Counted from the first letter of the stretch, positions 43,902 through 54,267 are shown. The stretch is DNA of 64,000 bases from Panacagrimonas sp963975245 (GCA_963975245.1 CAXBFJ010000003.1:1-64000); one strand, 5' to 3'. Program-made: numbers and translations. The notes: generated from the letters alone by a model not told the origin.

Positions 43902-45776
43902 TCAGCCGTTCGAACGTTGGGCCTCCAGCTGCTCCCAGCGCTCATAAGCCTGAGCAAGACTTTGCGCCATCTCTGACAACCTGGCCTGAACTTTGATCGC
44001 CTCGGCGCGGTTTTGGTCATAGAACTCGGACGAACTGATCGTTTCAGCCAATTCGGCCTGCTCGGCCTCCATCTGCTCAATCTTTCTGGGCAAAGCAGCC
44101 AGTTCCCGCTGCTCCTTGGCATTCAGCGCGTTTGCCGATGCTTTGCGAGGAGGCGGAGCGGACGACGCCTGGGCCTTGGCCTGGGCGACAGGCTTGGGCT
44201 TTGCGCGCTGCCTGAGCCAGTCTTCGTAGCCACCAACGTAATCACCGATTCTGCCCTTGCCTTCGAAAACCAGGCTGCGGGTGACCACGGCATCCAGGAA
44301 CGCGCGGTCATGCGATACCAGCAGGATCGTGCCGTCGTAATCGAGCAGCAATTCTTCCAGCAGTTCCAACGTTTCCAGATCCAGATCGTTGGTGGGTTCA
44401 TCGAGCACCAGTAGATTGGAGGGCTGCGAGAAAAGCCTTGCCAGCAGCAGTCGATTGCGCTCTCCGCCCGACAGGCTGCGCACGGGGCTGCGTGCCCGGT
44501 CCGGGGTGAACAGGAAGTCCTGCAAGTAACCCATGACATGCTGGCGCTTGCCGCCCACTTCGACAAACTCGGTTCCGTTGCCGACAGCCTCGAAAACAGG
44601 CTGGTCTTCATCCAGGCCACCGCGAAGCTGATCGAAGTAAGCAATATCAAGCTTGCTCCCGAGTTTGACCTCACCGCCCTGCGGCTCAAGCTGCCCCAGC
44701 AGCAGACGGATCAGCGTCGTTTTGCCCACACCGTTGCGGCCAATCAGGCCCACCCGGTCGCCGCGCATGATGGTGGTCGAAAATTTCTGTACCAGCGGTT
44801 TGTCCGCGAAACCGTACTCGATGTTCTGCGCTTCGCAGACCAGTTTTCCCGAACGCTGGGCGGTGCTGATCTCCATGCTCGCCTTGCCGGGTGTATCGCG
44901 TCTGGCTCGAAACTGATCGCGCATTTCCAACAAACGTTTGACCCGGCCCATGTTGCGCGTCCGACGCGCCTGAATGCCCTGGCGAATCCAGCCTTCCTCT
45001 TGTGCCAGTCGCTTGTCGAACAGGGCGCGCTCCTGCTCTTCTGCGTGCGCACGCTCCTCTTTGCGCCGCAGATAGTTGTCGTAGTCACCGGGCCAATCCG
45101 TGAGCTGACCCCGATCCAATTCAACAATGCGCGTGGCCAGGTTTTTAAGAAAAGCCCGGTCGTGCGTCACAAACAACAGGGCCCCGGAGAAGTTCTCCAG
45201 AAAGCCTTCCAGCCAGGCGATGGAATCAATATCCAGATGGTTGGTCGGTTCATCGAGCAACAGCAGTTCAGGTTCGCGCACGATGGCACGCGCCACCAGC
45301 ACACGGCGCTTCATGCCGCCGGACAAGGTTTCAAACAATGCGTGCTCGTCCGCTTCAACCCGTGAAATGGCTTCTCGCACCTTGGCATCGAGTGTCCAGC
45401 CATCATGTGCCTCGAGCTTTTCCTGCAGTTTGCCGAGTTTCTTGACGTTTTCCGGATCGGTTTCAATCAAATGCTGGTATTGCGCCAACCACTGTCCGAC
45501 CTCGCCCAGTCCCTGGGCCACCACTTCAAATACCGAACCCGTCACGTCGGTCGGCACGTCCTGCACCAGACGCGCAACACGAAGCCCCTGCGCGCGAATG
45601 ATCTCGCCTGAATCCGACGCCGTTTCGCCCTCAATCAAACGCAGCATGGTGGATTTTCCGGTGCCGTTTCGGCCCAGAACTGCCACTCTTTCGCCGCGCG
45701 ACACCACCAGATCGGCATTTTCAAGCAGAACAGTGGAACCCAGCCGGTAGCTGAGGGAGCGCAGGGTAATCAACAT
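43902..45776 (-). CDS. uup: ABC-F ATPase Uup
   Basis: A 624-residue soluble protein with two ATPase cassettes: Walker A GRNGTGKST and GRNGVGKTT, signatures LSGGMKRRVL and LSGGERNRLL, Walker B LLLDEPTNHLD and LVLDEPTNDLD. The C-terminal coiled coil (about 550-624) is typical of Uup. ABC-F proteins act on ribosomes or replication forks, not in transport. It lies 30 bases upstream of msrB. Confidence 0.9.
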   Translation of the reverse strand: MLITLRSLSYRLGSTVLLENADLVVSRGERVAVLGRNGTGKSTMLRLIEGETASDSGEIIRAQGLRVARLVQDVPTDVTGSVFEVVAQGLGEVGQWLAQYQHLIETDPENVKKLGKLQEKLEAHDGWTLDAKVREAISRVEADEHALFETLSGGMKRRVLVARAIVREPELLLLDEPTNHLDIDSIAWLEGFLENFSGALLFVTHDRAFLKNLATRIVELDRGQLTDWPGDYDNYLRRKEERAHAEEQERALFDKRLAQEEGWIRQGIQARRTRNMGRVKRLLEMRDQFRARRDTPGKASMEISTAQRSGKLVCEAQNIEYGFADKPLVQKFSTTIMRGDRVGLIGRNGVGKTTLIRLLLGQLEPQGGEVKLGSKLDIAYFDQLRGGLDEDQPVFEAVGNGTEFVEVGGKRQHVMGYLQDFLFTPDRARSPVRSLSGGERNRLLLARLFSQPSNLLVLDEPTNDLDLETLELLEELLLDYDGTILLVSHDRAFLDAVVTRSLVFEGKGRIGDYVGGYEDWLRQRAKPKPVAQAKAQASSAPPPRKASANALNAKEQRELAALPRKIEQMEAEQAELAETISSSEFYDQNRAEAIKVQARLSEMAQSLAQAYERWEQLEAQRSNG

Positions 45777-45833
45777 GAAGCCATCTCGGAATTAATCTTG
45801 GTTTGGAAAACGCGGACAACAAACTCAGCAAAC

Positions 45834-46517
45834 TCAGCCGCGGCGCGTCAGTCTCGCTTCGAGTTGCGCGTGACGTTGTGGCGTTCCCACATCCGACCAC
45901 AGGCCATTGAAGTATTCGCCGCCGAGCTGGTCGCAAGCGGCGGCATGACGCAGCAGCGGCGCGAGCGGAAAGCGACCTTCTTCGCAATTGCAGAACAACT
46001 CGGGCCGCAGGATCGAGATGCCGCTGAACGTCTTCTTTGGAGCACCATCGAGCAGGACACGGTTTCCTGACAGCGCGAAATCGCCATCCGGTCGATGCTC
46101 GGGATTATCAACCAGCACCAGGTGCGCCAGATCGCGCTCGGTGAACATGCTCGCATGTGCAATCAGTGGTGCAAAATCGAAATCAGTAAAAACGTCTGCG
46201 TTGACGAGCAGAAAAGGACCGGCTCCAAGCAGCGGGAGCGCGCGCAGGATGCCGCCACCGGTTTCCAGCGGAGGGTCCTCTTCCCGCGAGTAACAGATGC
46301 TGACCCCCAACCGCGATCCATCCGCGAGTGCTTCTTCTATCTGATCGCCTCGATAACCCAGGTTGATCACCAGCTCTTGTATACCGGCGCGTCTCAATGC
46401 CTTTATCAGATGTTCGATCAGGGGCGTCCCGGCCACCGACACCAGCGGCTTGGGTATGGTGTCGGTCAGGGGTCGTAGCCGCTCGCCTCTGCCTGCGGCC
46501 AGAATCATTGCCTTCAA
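45834..46517 (-). CDS. murU: N-acetylmuramate-1-phosphate uridylyltransferase
   Basis: A 227-residue nucleotidyltransferase. MILAAGRGERLRPLTD is the nucleotide-binding motif, with NADVFTDFDF (metal) and FNGLWSDVGTPQR at the end. In Pseudomonas, MurU makes UDP-MurNAc from recycled MurNAc-1-P, bypassing MurA and fosfomycin. The TTG start (TTGA) overlaps the amgK stop; ATG at 46508 is the only other in-frame option. Confidence 0.85.
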   Translation of the reverse strand: MKAMILAAGRGERLRPLTDTIPKPLVSVAGTPLIEHLIKALRRAGIQELVINLGYRGDQIEEALADGSRLGVSICYSREEDPPLETGGGILRALPLLGAGPFLLVNADVFTDFDFAPLIAHASMFTERDLAHLVLVDNPEHRPDGDFALSGNRVLLDGAPKKTFSGISILRPELFCNCEEGRFPLAPLLRHAAACDQLGGEYFNGLWSDVGTPQRHAQLEARLTRRG

Positions 46518-47533
46518 GATTCCAGCCCCAAATCAGAAAACAAGGTCACCAGCGGCTGCAATTCCGGGTACCGCGGTGCGACATCCAGGATGTAACGCAG
46601 GAATCGCGGCGTGTCTTCCAGGTATTTGGGTTTGCCATCGCGGTGACAGATACGCCCGAATATCCCAAGGACCTTGAGATGCCGCTGCACGCCCATGAGG
46701 TCAAGGCTGCGCTGAAAGTCTTCAGGCAAGGCGATGCCGGCGGATTTGGCGCGCGCAAGGTAGAGTTGCTGCCACGCATCAATCCGCGACTGCGGCCAGG
46801 ACAGAAACGCATCTTTGAACAGGCAAACGACGTCATAGGTGACGGGCCCCAGCACGGCGTCCTGAAAATCCAGAACCCCCGGTTGCGGCGTGGAGATCAT
46901 CAGATTGCGCGGCATGAAGTCGCGGTGTACCAGAACCCGCGGCTGGCTTAGCGCGGAGCCGACCAGTGTTTCACAAACCTGCTGCCAGGCCTGCAACTGC
47001 GGTGCAGTGAGCTGGCATGCCCGTTCCCGCCCGACGTACCAGTCAGGAAACAAGGACAGTTCGCGCTGCAGCAGTTCGCGGTCGTAGGCGGGAAACCCTG
47101 CAGGAACAGGGCAAAGCTGGATCTGTATCAGGGCGTCGATGGCATCGGAAAACAGTGCCTCAGCATTTTCAGCGTCCAGAACATTCAGATAGGTCTGGTG
47201 GCCAAGGTCCGACAACAGCAGAAATCCGTGCGCCATGTCCTTTGCCACGATCTGCGGCACGTGAAGTCCGGCCTGGGCCAGCAATCGCGCAATTCGCACA
47301 AAGGGTTCGCTGTTTTCCTGGTCGGGTGGTGCGTCCATGACCACCCAACTCTGTTCGCCAGAAACCGTGGAAATCCGGAAGTAGCGACGAAAGCTGGCAT
47401 CCGCAGAAGCTGGCGCAAATGTGCATTGGTCCAGCCCCAACTGCGTCAAGGCCCATGATCGGGCCGCCGAAGCGCGTGCATCAAGCAAGGTATTCAAATC
47501 AATCTGAACCGGGGTCGTCGTGGGTGGAACCAA
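46514..47533 (-). CDS. amgK: N-acetylmuramate/N-acetylglucosamine kinase
   Basis: A 339-residue aminoglycoside-phosphotransferase-like kinase, DASFRRYFRIS at the nucleotide loop and LVHRDFMPRNLM in the catalytic loop. AmgK phosphorylates the anomeric carbon of MurNAc for MurU. The start is TTG, uncertain. It overlaps murU and diverges from lptD, an arrangement also seen in pseudomonads. Confidence 0.85.
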   Translation of the reverse strand: MVPPTTTPVQIDLNTLLDARASAARSWALTQLGLDQCTFAPASADASFRRYFRISTVSGEQSWVVMDAPPDQENSEPFVRIARLLAQAGLHVPQIVAKDMAHGFLLLSDLGHQTYLNVLDAENAEALFSDAIDALIQIQLCPVPAGFPAYDRELLQRELSLFPDWYVGRERACQLTAPQLQAWQQVCETLVGSALSQPRVLVHRDFMPRNLMISTPQPGVLDFQDAVLGPVTYDVVCLFKDAFLSWPQSRIDAWQQLYLARAKSAGIALPEDFQRSLDLMGVQRHLKVLGIFGRICHRDGKPKYLEDTPRFLRYILDVAPRYPELQPLVTLFSDLGLES

Positions 47534-47622
47534 AGGTTATCCATTGCGCCAATAGCGGGCAAAACGGGATACTTTGCACATCAGAGGTGCGCTCGCACCC
47601 AACATTGTCCTCCATCTTGCCT

Positions 47623-49818
47623 GTGTCCGACGCCAAATTGAGCATTCCACGAGTTGTGTGTCTGGCACTGCTGCTTGCGGCCAATCCCGCACGGGGCATG
47701 ACACCGGTGGAAGGTGCCGGTTGCGCGCAGTTGCAGCTGGCAAACGAAGCCCCGGAAGTCGAGATTGATGAGCGCCTGCTGCTGAATGCAGACCAGGTCC
47801 TGCTTGAATCCGAGGGTTTGTCCAAACTCGCTGGCGGCGTACGTCTGCGGCAGGGAGGACAATCGTTTCTGACCGAATCACTGAGTTTTGACAAGCAGGC
47901 ACGGGTGGTCGATATCGATGGTGACTCGGTATTCAGGAATCAGAACCTGATCATTCGCAGCACGCGCGCGCGCCTGGACCTCAACAGCAAGTCAGGCTTT
48001 TTTGATGGTGCCGAATTCGCCCTGCCCGGCCGTGCTGCCCGCGGCAGCTCCGAGCGGATCGAACTCAGCGCCGCTGGCCGAGCCCAACTCGCCGGTGCCT
48101 CTTATACGACCTGCGCCGCAGAATCCAACGCCTGGTATCTGGAGGCCTCGAATATCCGGCTGGATCACGAAACGGGTCTCGGGTCGGCACGCAATGCACG
48201 TCTCCGATTCATGGGCGTCCCGGTGCTCTATCTGCCTTACTTCCAGTTTCCGATTAATGATGAGCGACGCACTGGCCTGTTGTACCCGACCATCGGCCAG
48301 CTGAGCGGTTCAGGCGCAGATGTGCGCTGGCCGGTCTACATCAATCTGGCACCGAATTACGATGCCACTGTGACGCCGCGGTTTCTCAGTGACCGTGGCC
48401 TGCAGCCTGGGGTGGAATTCCGCTATTTGATGGACAAAAGCGAAGGCAGCGCCCAATACGAATATCTGGACGACCGCAAATTTGGCAGCAGTCGCAGCCT
48501 CTTCCGCTTCGATCATCAAGGTCTGCTCAACGAGCGGCTGAGCCTGGCGGCGTACTACGCCGAGACCAGCGACCGCCACTATCTCGAGGATCTGGGCGGC
48601 AGCATCTCCAGCGCTTCGCTGACTCATCTGGAACAGACCGCCGTTCTGACCTACCAGGCACCGGCGGCCTATACGCTGACAGCGATGGTGCAGAACTTTC
48701 AGCCCATTGCCTCTAATCTGGTCGCCGACGACGACCCCTACAAACGCCTTCCACAAATCCGGCTGGACGCGCTCACGCGCAAGGCCTTGCTGGGGACCCG
48801 CGCAGGCATTGGCGCAGAGTTCGTCAACTTCGCGCGTGATGATTCCATTGAGGGTGGCCGTCTGATCATGGCGCCGTACCTGCAGTACCAACACGATCAG
48901 TCCAACTGGTACTTCCAGGGTCAGGCTGACCTTCATTACACGCGATACGAACTCAGCGGCGGTAGCATGGGGAGTTCCGAGACGCGTGATCGCACCTTGC
49001 CCGTTCTCAGCGCTGAAACCGGCCTGCGACTGGAGCGCATTACAAAAAGCGGACGCATACAAACCCTGACGCCGCGCGGCATTGCGCTGTATGTACCCTA
49101 CGAGAATCAGGACGACATCCCCCTGTTCGATACGGGTGAGCCAGACTTCGACTTTGTGCAGCTCTTCGCACGCAACCGATTCTCGGGCGAAGACAGAATC
49201 GCTGACGCGCATCATGTCGCTGGCGAAGTCACCCTGCGCGACTTTGATCCTGAAACAGGCAAGATGCGCTGGAGCGCCACCGCAGGCCAGCTATACCGGG
49301 TCACTGAAGCGCGTGTGGGAATCCCCGATGCCCCGGCACCCGAGCGCGGCGCGACAGAGTTCGTCGGCCAGTTCACCTACCGGATACTCGAGGATTGGCG
49401 GAGCATCGTGGCCGGGCAATGGTCGCCAGAAGACAACAAGCTCGAGCGCAGTCAGGTCGCCCTGCGCTATCGGGGCTCCCACAGCAATCGAAGCATGAAT
49501 TTTTCCTATCGGTATCGGCGCGACCTCATTGAACAGGCCGATGTCAGCTTCTCCACACCCGTCTATGGACCGTGGTCACTGGCTGGCCGCACGCGCTTCT
49601 CTCTGCGCGACAGCAAGAGCCGTGAGAACTTCCTTGGCATTGAGTACAGCACGTGCTGCTGGGCCATCCGCACCTCCTGGCGACGCTACATCGGTGATGT
49701 CTCCGGCGAGTTCGATACCGGGGTCTACGTCCAGCTTCAGCTCAAGGGCCTAGCCAATATCGGTTCCGGTGGCGAAACCCTGTTGCCCAACGAAGAGCAG
49801 GAAGGCGAACTGCGCTGA
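47623..49818 (+). CDS. lptD: LPS-assembly protein LptD
   Basis: A 731-residue outer-membrane protein that inserts LPS. GTG at 47623 starts a signal sequence (VVCLALLLAANPARG); TTG two codons up is alternative and no clear ribosome site is present. The four conserved cysteines are visible: Cys34 in GCAQL, one in TTCAAE, and a CC pair (STCCW) in the C-terminal barrel, which make the interdomain disulfides. The N-terminal beta-jellyroll and the barrel are both intact. surA follows. Confidence 0.9.
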   Translation: MSDAKLSIPRVVCLALLLAANPARGMTPVEGAGCAQLQLANEAPEVEIDERLLLNADQVLLESEGLSKLAGGVRLRQGGQSFLTESLSFDKQARVVDIDGDSVFRNQNLIIRSTRARLDLNSKSGFFDGAEFALPGRAARGSSERIELSAAGRAQLAGASYTTCAAESNAWYLEASNIRLDHETGLGSARNARLRFMGVPVLYLPYFQFPINDERRTGLLYPTIGQLSGSGADVRWPVYINLAPNYDATVTPRFLSDRGLQPGVEFRYLMDKSEGSAQYEYLDDRKFGSSRSLFRFDHQGLLNERLSLAAYYAETSDRHYLEDLGGSISSASLTHLEQTAVLTYQAPAAYTLTAMVQNFQPIASNLVADDDPYKRLPQIRLDALTRKALLGTRAGIGAEFVNFARDDSIEGGRLIMAPYLQYQHDQSNWYFQGQADLHYTRYELSGGSMGSSETRDRTLPVLSAETGLRLERITKSGRIQTLTPRGIALYVPYENQDDIPLFDTGEPDFDFVQLFARNRFSGEDRIADAHHVAGEVTLRDFDPETGKMRWSATAGQLYRVTEARVGIPDAPAPERGATEFVGQFTYRILEDWRSIVAGQWSPEDNKLERSQVALRYRGSHSNRSMNFSYRYRRDLIEQADVSFSTPVYGPWSLAGRTRFSLRDSKSRENFLGIEYSTCCWAIRTSWRRYIGDVSGEFDTGVYVQLQLKGLANIGSGGETLLPNEEQEGELR

Positions 49819-49904
49819 ACCTTGGGTCTGGCGGGTGGTCAGTGAGGGCATTCCCGCGTGATAAGCTTTGCGCCCCAAAAAACGCCCTCAGAGAATTGAT
49901 TCTG

Positions 49905-51263
49905 ATGCAGATGTCATCCCATATCCGGTTCCTTTCGGCACTCCTTCTCGGCCTTGCCATCCTGCTGCCAGCCACTGCGCGCAGCGAAATGCTTGACCGC
50001 ATCGTTGCGGTGGTCAATGAAGGGGTCATCCTGCAAAGTGACCTGGAGCGCGAGATCGGCTACACCCTCGTCCAGCTGCGCGCCCGAGACATCAGCCCGC
50101 CGGACCCTGAGGTTCTGAAATCGCAGGTGCTGGAGAAAATTATTCTCACCAGAATCCAGACCCAGCGTGCCAAGCGCGCGGGGATTCGCGTGGATGACCG
50201 CGAGCTCAATGAGGTTCTGACCGGCATTGCCAAGCGCAACAACATGAATCTGTCGCAGTTCGCCAAAGCCATCCGGGATGACGGCGGCGACTACCTCGCC
50301 ATTCGCGAGCAGGTTCGAGATGAAGTCATCACCACCCGACTGCGCCAGCGCGAAGTCGACGGCCGCGTGCAGGTGACTGAGCAGGACATCGACCTCTACC
50401 TGTCTGCCCAGACCGAGGCTGATTCAAATATCGAATATCGCCTCTCGCACATTCTTGTTGCGGTCCCCGACGGCGTTTCCAGCGCGGACCGGCTGGCAGC
50501 GCGCAAGAAAGCCGAAGGCCTGCTCGATCGGATTGAGGAAGGCGAGGATTTTGCAGAACTGGCGGTGTCCAACTCCGATGGGCAGCAGGCGCTGAGCGGT
50601 GGAGACCTTGACTGGCGTGGCACCGATGCCCTGCCGCTGAACTTCCTGCGCGTGGCGCGCGGCCTCGCACCTGGTGAGGTGGGTCCAATCCTGGAAACGT
50701 CCGGCGGATTTCACATCATCAAACTGGTGGATTCGCGCGGCGGTGAAGAACGCAAGAGCGTGGACGAAACCAAGGCTCGCCACATCCTGATCCAGACCAG
50801 CACCCTGCGCGACGAAGATCAGGCTCGTTTGCTGGTTCGTGACCTGCATGACCGAATTGTCGCGGGCGAGGATTTCGAGAAACTGGCCAAGAAATTCTCT
50901 GACGACGGCGGCTCCAAGAATTCGGGTGGTGATCTGGGCTGGCAGCCTCCCGGCGTGTTCGTGCCGGAATTTCAGGCCGAGATCGAACGACTCGACATCA
51001 ATGAAATCAGCAATCCGATGCGTAGCCAGTTTGGCTGGCACATCATCCAGGTGCTTGACCGTCGCACGCGGGACGTGACCAAGGAATCGCAGCGCGCTCG
51101 CGCTCGCGGCGCCATTCACAGCCGCAAGGCTGCCGAGGAATATGACACCTGGCTGCGCCGTCTGCGCGCTGAAGCCTACGTGGAGTTTCGCGGTAACAGT
51201 GATCGCAGCAAAATCGGTGACGAGGAATCGGAATCCGTTGTCGTCGAAGACGAATCCACCTGA
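49905..51263 (+). CDS. surA: Periplasmic chaperone/peptidyl-prolyl isomerase SurA
   Basis: A 452-residue chaperone for outer-membrane proteins, including LptD. A signal peptide (LSALLLGLAILLPATARS) precedes the SurA N-domain (VNEGVILQSDLE) and two PpiC domains (YRLSHILVAVP at about 173 and KARHILIQTS at about 290). The start is taken at 49905, with GAGAAT upstream; the longer frame is not signal-like. Confidence 0.9.
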   Translation: MQMSSHIRFLSALLLGLAILLPATARSEMLDRIVAVVNEGVILQSDLEREIGYTLVQLRARDISPPDPEVLKSQVLEKIILTRIQTQRAKRAGIRVDDRELNEVLTGIAKRNNMNLSQFAKAIRDDGGDYLAIREQVRDEVITTRLRQREVDGRVQVTEQDIDLYLSAQTEADSNIEYRLSHILVAVPDGVSSADRLAARKKAEGLLDRIEEGEDFAELAVSNSDGQQALSGGDLDWRGTDALPLNFLRVARGLAPGEVGPILETSGGFHIIKLVDSRGGEERKSVDETKARHILIQTSTLRDEDQARLLVRDLHDRIVAGEDFEKLAKKFSDDGGSKNSGGDLGWQPPGVFVPEFQAEIERLDINEISNPMRSQFGWHIIQVLDRRTRDVTKESQRARARGAIHSRKAAEEYDTWLRRLRAEAYVEFRGNSDRSKIGDEESESVVVEDEST

Positions 51264-51270
51264 GTCCGCA

Positions 51271-52263
51271 TTGCCAGCCAGAATTCTGATCACGCCGGGC
51301 GAACCGGCCGGCGTGGGTCCAGACCTCCTGTTGCAGCTCGCTCAGGAACGCTGGCCGGTGGAGCTGGTTGCAGTCTGCGACCCTGCCCTGCTGCGCGAAC
51401 GCGCAATGACACTGGGGCTGCCGGTCGCGTTTGACGAGATTGACCTGTCACAAGCTGCGGAGACCCATGAGGCCGGAAGTCTTGCGGTGCTTCCAGTCGC
51501 AATGCCGGAGGCCTGCGAGCCGGGCGTCCTGAATCCAGCCAATGCGGATTACGTTCTGGAAACCTTGCGAGTAGCCTGTCGCAGCTGTGTCAGTGGCCAG
51601 GCGCAGGCCTGGGTGACGGGCCCCGTACAGAAAAGCGTGATCAATCAGGCCGGACACAGCTTCCAGGGCCACACGGAATACATTGCCGAACTGACCAGCA
51701 CGGAAACCCCGGTGATGATGCTGGTTGCAGACCGGCTTCGCGTAGCGCTGCTGACCACTCATCTTCCACTCAAGAACGTGGCCAAAGCCGTAACGCGGAT
51801 GCGGCTGAAGAAAACCTTGGCCGTTCTGCATCACGACCTGCAAACCAAATTCAACTGCGCGCAACCCTGCATCCTGGTGTGCGGCCTGAATCCACATGCC
51901 GGAGAAAGCGGCCATCTCGGGCGCGAGGAAACTGACACCATCATCCCAGCGCTGGAAGCCGCCCGCGCGCAGGGCATGAATGTCATTGGTCCCCTGCCCG
52001 CTGATACTTTGTTTACGCCAAAGTATCTGGAACAAGCAGATGCGGTCCTGGCCATGTATCACGACCAGGGCCTGCCAGTGCTCAAGTACGCTGGCTTCGG
52101 CGAGTCGGTCAACGTCACCCTGGGCTTGCCCATCATCCGCACATCAGTTGACCACGGGACCGCGCTGGATCTGGCCGGGACTGGCGAGGCCGATGCCGGC
52201 AGCCTCATCGCAGCCATTGAACTCGCCATCTCCCTGAGCTCGGCAGGCACCCCGGAGTCGTGA
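51271..52263 (+). CDS. pdxA: 4-hydroxythreonine-4-phosphate dehydrogenase
   Basis: A 330-residue enzyme of pyridoxal phosphate synthesis. ITPGEPAGVGPDL is the N-terminal motif; metal histidines lie in QGHTEYIAEL and later HDQGLPVLKY. I chose a TTG start at 51271, seven bases past the surA stop, which gives the usual length; ORF starts further up lie inside surA. It overlaps rsmA. Confidence 0.9.
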   Translation: MPARILITPGEPAGVGPDLLLQLAQERWPVELVAVCDPALLRERAMTLGLPVAFDEIDLSQAAETHEAGSLAVLPVAMPEACEPGVLNPANADYVLETLRVACRSCVSGQAQAWVTGPVQKSVINQAGHSFQGHTEYIAELTSTETPVMMLVADRLRVALLTTHLPLKNVAKAVTRMRLKKTLAVLHHDLQTKFNCAQPCILVCGLNPHAGESGHLGREETDTIIPALEAARAQGMNVIGPLPADTLFTPKYLEQADAVLAMYHDQGLPVLKYAGFGESVNVTLGLPIIRTSVDHGTALDLAGTGEADAGSLIAAIELAISLSSAGTPES

Positions 52264-53048
52264 TGCACAGCGGCTCGGGCGGGGCCAAGAAGCGCTTCGG
52301 CCAGCACTTCCTGCACGACCCCATGGTGATCCAGCGCATTCTCCAGGCGCTGTCCGTGCAGCCAGAGGACCGGGTAGTAGAAATTGGACCGGGGCGTGGA
52401 GCGCTCACAGCTCCCTTATTGCAGAAGCTGCCGTCACTGACGGTGGTGGAAATTGATCGCGATGTCATCGAACCCCTGCGCCGCCAATGCGGCGATGCAA
52501 AGGGGCTGGACATTCGCATGGGCGATGCCCTCAAGTTTCGTTTCGATGCGCTTGCCAATGAGGCCCCGGGGCAGATTCGCCTGATTGGCAATCTGCCTTA
52601 CAACATCTCCACACCGCTGCTCTTTCACCTGCTGGATCAGTCGGCCTGCATTCGGGACATGCTGTTCATGCTGCAGAAGGAAGTGGTGGACCGCATGGTG
52701 GCGCTTCCCGGCGAAGCAGACTACGGGCGCCTGTCCGTGACCTTGGCGGCACGTACAGAAGTCACTCACCTGTTCAATGTTGGCGCGGGCGCATTCAACC
52801 CTCCCCCTAAGGTTGAGTCCGCCATTGTGCGTCTGGTGCCGCGCGCGCCCAAGTTTGAAATCAGGAATCTGGCCCGGTTCAATCAGGTGGTCACTGCAGC
52901 GTTCTCGCAGCGGCGCAAACAGCTCGGTAACAGCCTGCGGCAGCTGGTCTCGCCCGCACAGTTTGCACAAGCCGATATTGACCCATCCCTTCGCGCAGAG
53001 CGTCTGTCAGCGGAGGCATTCGCACGCATTTCCAATTTGCTGGATTGA
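52263..53048 (+). CDS. rsmA: 16S rRNA dimethyladenosine transferase
   Basis: A 261-residue KsgA, which dimethylates two adenosines near the 3' end of 16S rRNA. KKRFGQHFLHD, EIGPGRGALT (SAM) and NLPYNIS (catalytic) are all present. The ATG overlaps the pdxA stop by one base (TGATG). The neighbouring apaG/apaH of enteric bacteria are absent; moeA follows in reverse. Confidence 0.95.
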   Translation: MHSGSGGAKKRFGQHFLHDPMVIQRILQALSVQPEDRVVEIGPGRGALTAPLLQKLPSLTVVEIDRDVIEPLRRQCGDAKGLDIRMGDALKFRFDALANEAPGQIRLIGNLPYNISTPLLFHLLDQSACIRDMLFMLQKEVVDRMVALPGEADYGRLSVTLAARTEVTHLFNVGAGAFNPPPKVESAIVRLVPRAPKFEIRNLARFNQVVTAAFSQRRKQLGNSLRQLVSPAQFAQADIDPSLRAERLSAEAFARISNLLD

Positions 53049-53055
53049 GTCGCCG

Positions 53056-54267
53056 TTAAAGGCCGAGACTGAGCCAAGGCAGCAGGCTTCCGGCAGGCAA
53101 CACCGTATCACCCCTGGGAACTCGTACGATGGCATCCACGCGCGCCAGATTACTGAGCATGTGCGACGCCTGACCGGTCTGGGGATGCAGACCCATCACG
53201 CCATTGGCATCAATTTCAGTACGCACGCGCACCCAGCATTCTCGTGCAGCATCGGCCTTCACGCTGCCGCGCAGTACCCCCATCTTGATGGCGGGTCCTG
53301 GTTCTGCCTGTGCTTCCATGGTGTCCAATGCACGGCGGACAAAGCTGGCCAGATTGACCAGCACCGAACCGGGATTGCCCGGCAAGCCCATCAGAAGGCA
53401 CTGATCTTTCTGCGCAACATACAAGGGCTTTCCCGGCTTCTGGGCCACTTTCCACAGTATGCGACGGGCACCGAGCTTCTCGGCCTCCGGGGCAATCAGA
53501 TCGCGATCACCTACCGAAACACCGCCACTGGTGAGCACCAGATCCGACTCTGAAAATGCACTGTCGAGCGAATGGCTCACGGCGCGTTCATCGTCAGCCA
53601 GTGCCTCCACGCTCACGTCTGAATAGCCGCTGCGTTGCAACCAGGCTGAGATCAGCGGTCCGTTGGCGTTATAGACCTCACCGGGCCGCAGTGGCCGCCC
53701 CGCCTCAATGACTTCATCTCCACTGACCAGAACGCGGATACGCGGCGCACGCTGAACCTTCACCGTCGCGACACCCGCCATGCCGAGCATCGCCAGATGA
53801 CCTGCATTGAGCCGCCGCCCCGGATCGATCAAATGCGCGCCCTTACTGAGTTCTTCACCCTGCCTGCGAAGGTCATGACCAACAGGAATATTGCGGTCGA
53901 TCACCACGTGTGCATCGTCGCGCTGTACCCACTCCTGTCGCACCACGGCGTTGGCACCGTTGGGAATGATGCCGCCGGTATAAATCCGGCAGGCATGCCC
54001 CGCCTTCAGAACCGGCACCGAATCATGTGCGCCTGCCGCAATTGTTTGCGCCAGCGGTAGTCGTGCCGGCAAGCGCGTCGTGTCCGCCGCATTCAGGGCG
54101 TAGCCGTCCATCGCGCTCTGGTCAAAAGGCGGCAGATCACACTGGGACGTCAGGGGTGCAGCCGTCACCCGGTTCAAGGCCTGCGCAAGCTCAAGCGCGA
54201 CCTCCGGCAGCTTTGGACAGGCATGTTCGATCAGGGCGTACGCCTGATCAATCTCCACCAGACTCAC
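53056..54267 (-). CDS. moeA: Molybdopterin molybdotransferase
   Basis: A 403-residue MoeA, which inserts molybdate into adenylated molybdopterin. DLPPFDQSAMDGYAL is the N-terminal motif; TSGGVSVGDRD and GLPGNPGSVLVN mark the catalytic domain III. GTG start (GTGA) overlaps the moaCB stop. It is the last gene of the molybdenum-cofactor array and converges on rsmA. Confidence 0.9.
   Translation of the reverse strand: MSLVEIDQAYALIEHACPKLPEVALELAQALNRVTAAPLTSQCDLPPFDQSAMDGYALNAADTTRLPARLPLAQTIAAGAHDSVPVLKAGHACRIYTGGIIPNGANAVVRQEWVQRDDAHVVIDRNIPVGHDLRRQGEELSKGAHLIDPGRRLNAGHLAMLGMAGVATVKVQRAPRIRVLVSGDEVIEAGRPLRPGEVYNANGPLISAWLQRSGYSDVSVEALADDERAVSHSLDSAFSESDLVLTSGGVSVGDRDLIAPEAEKLGARRILWKVAQKPGKPLYVAQKDQCLLMGLPGNPGSVLVNLASFVRRALDTMEAQAEPGPAIKMGVLRGSVKADAARECWVRVRTEIDANGVMGLHPQTGQASHMLSNLARVDAIVRVPRGDTVLPAGSLLPWLSLGL

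Noticed and set aside
48310..49215. Minus-strand open frame opposite lptD
   Set aside because: Antisense shadow; lptD is unambiguous.
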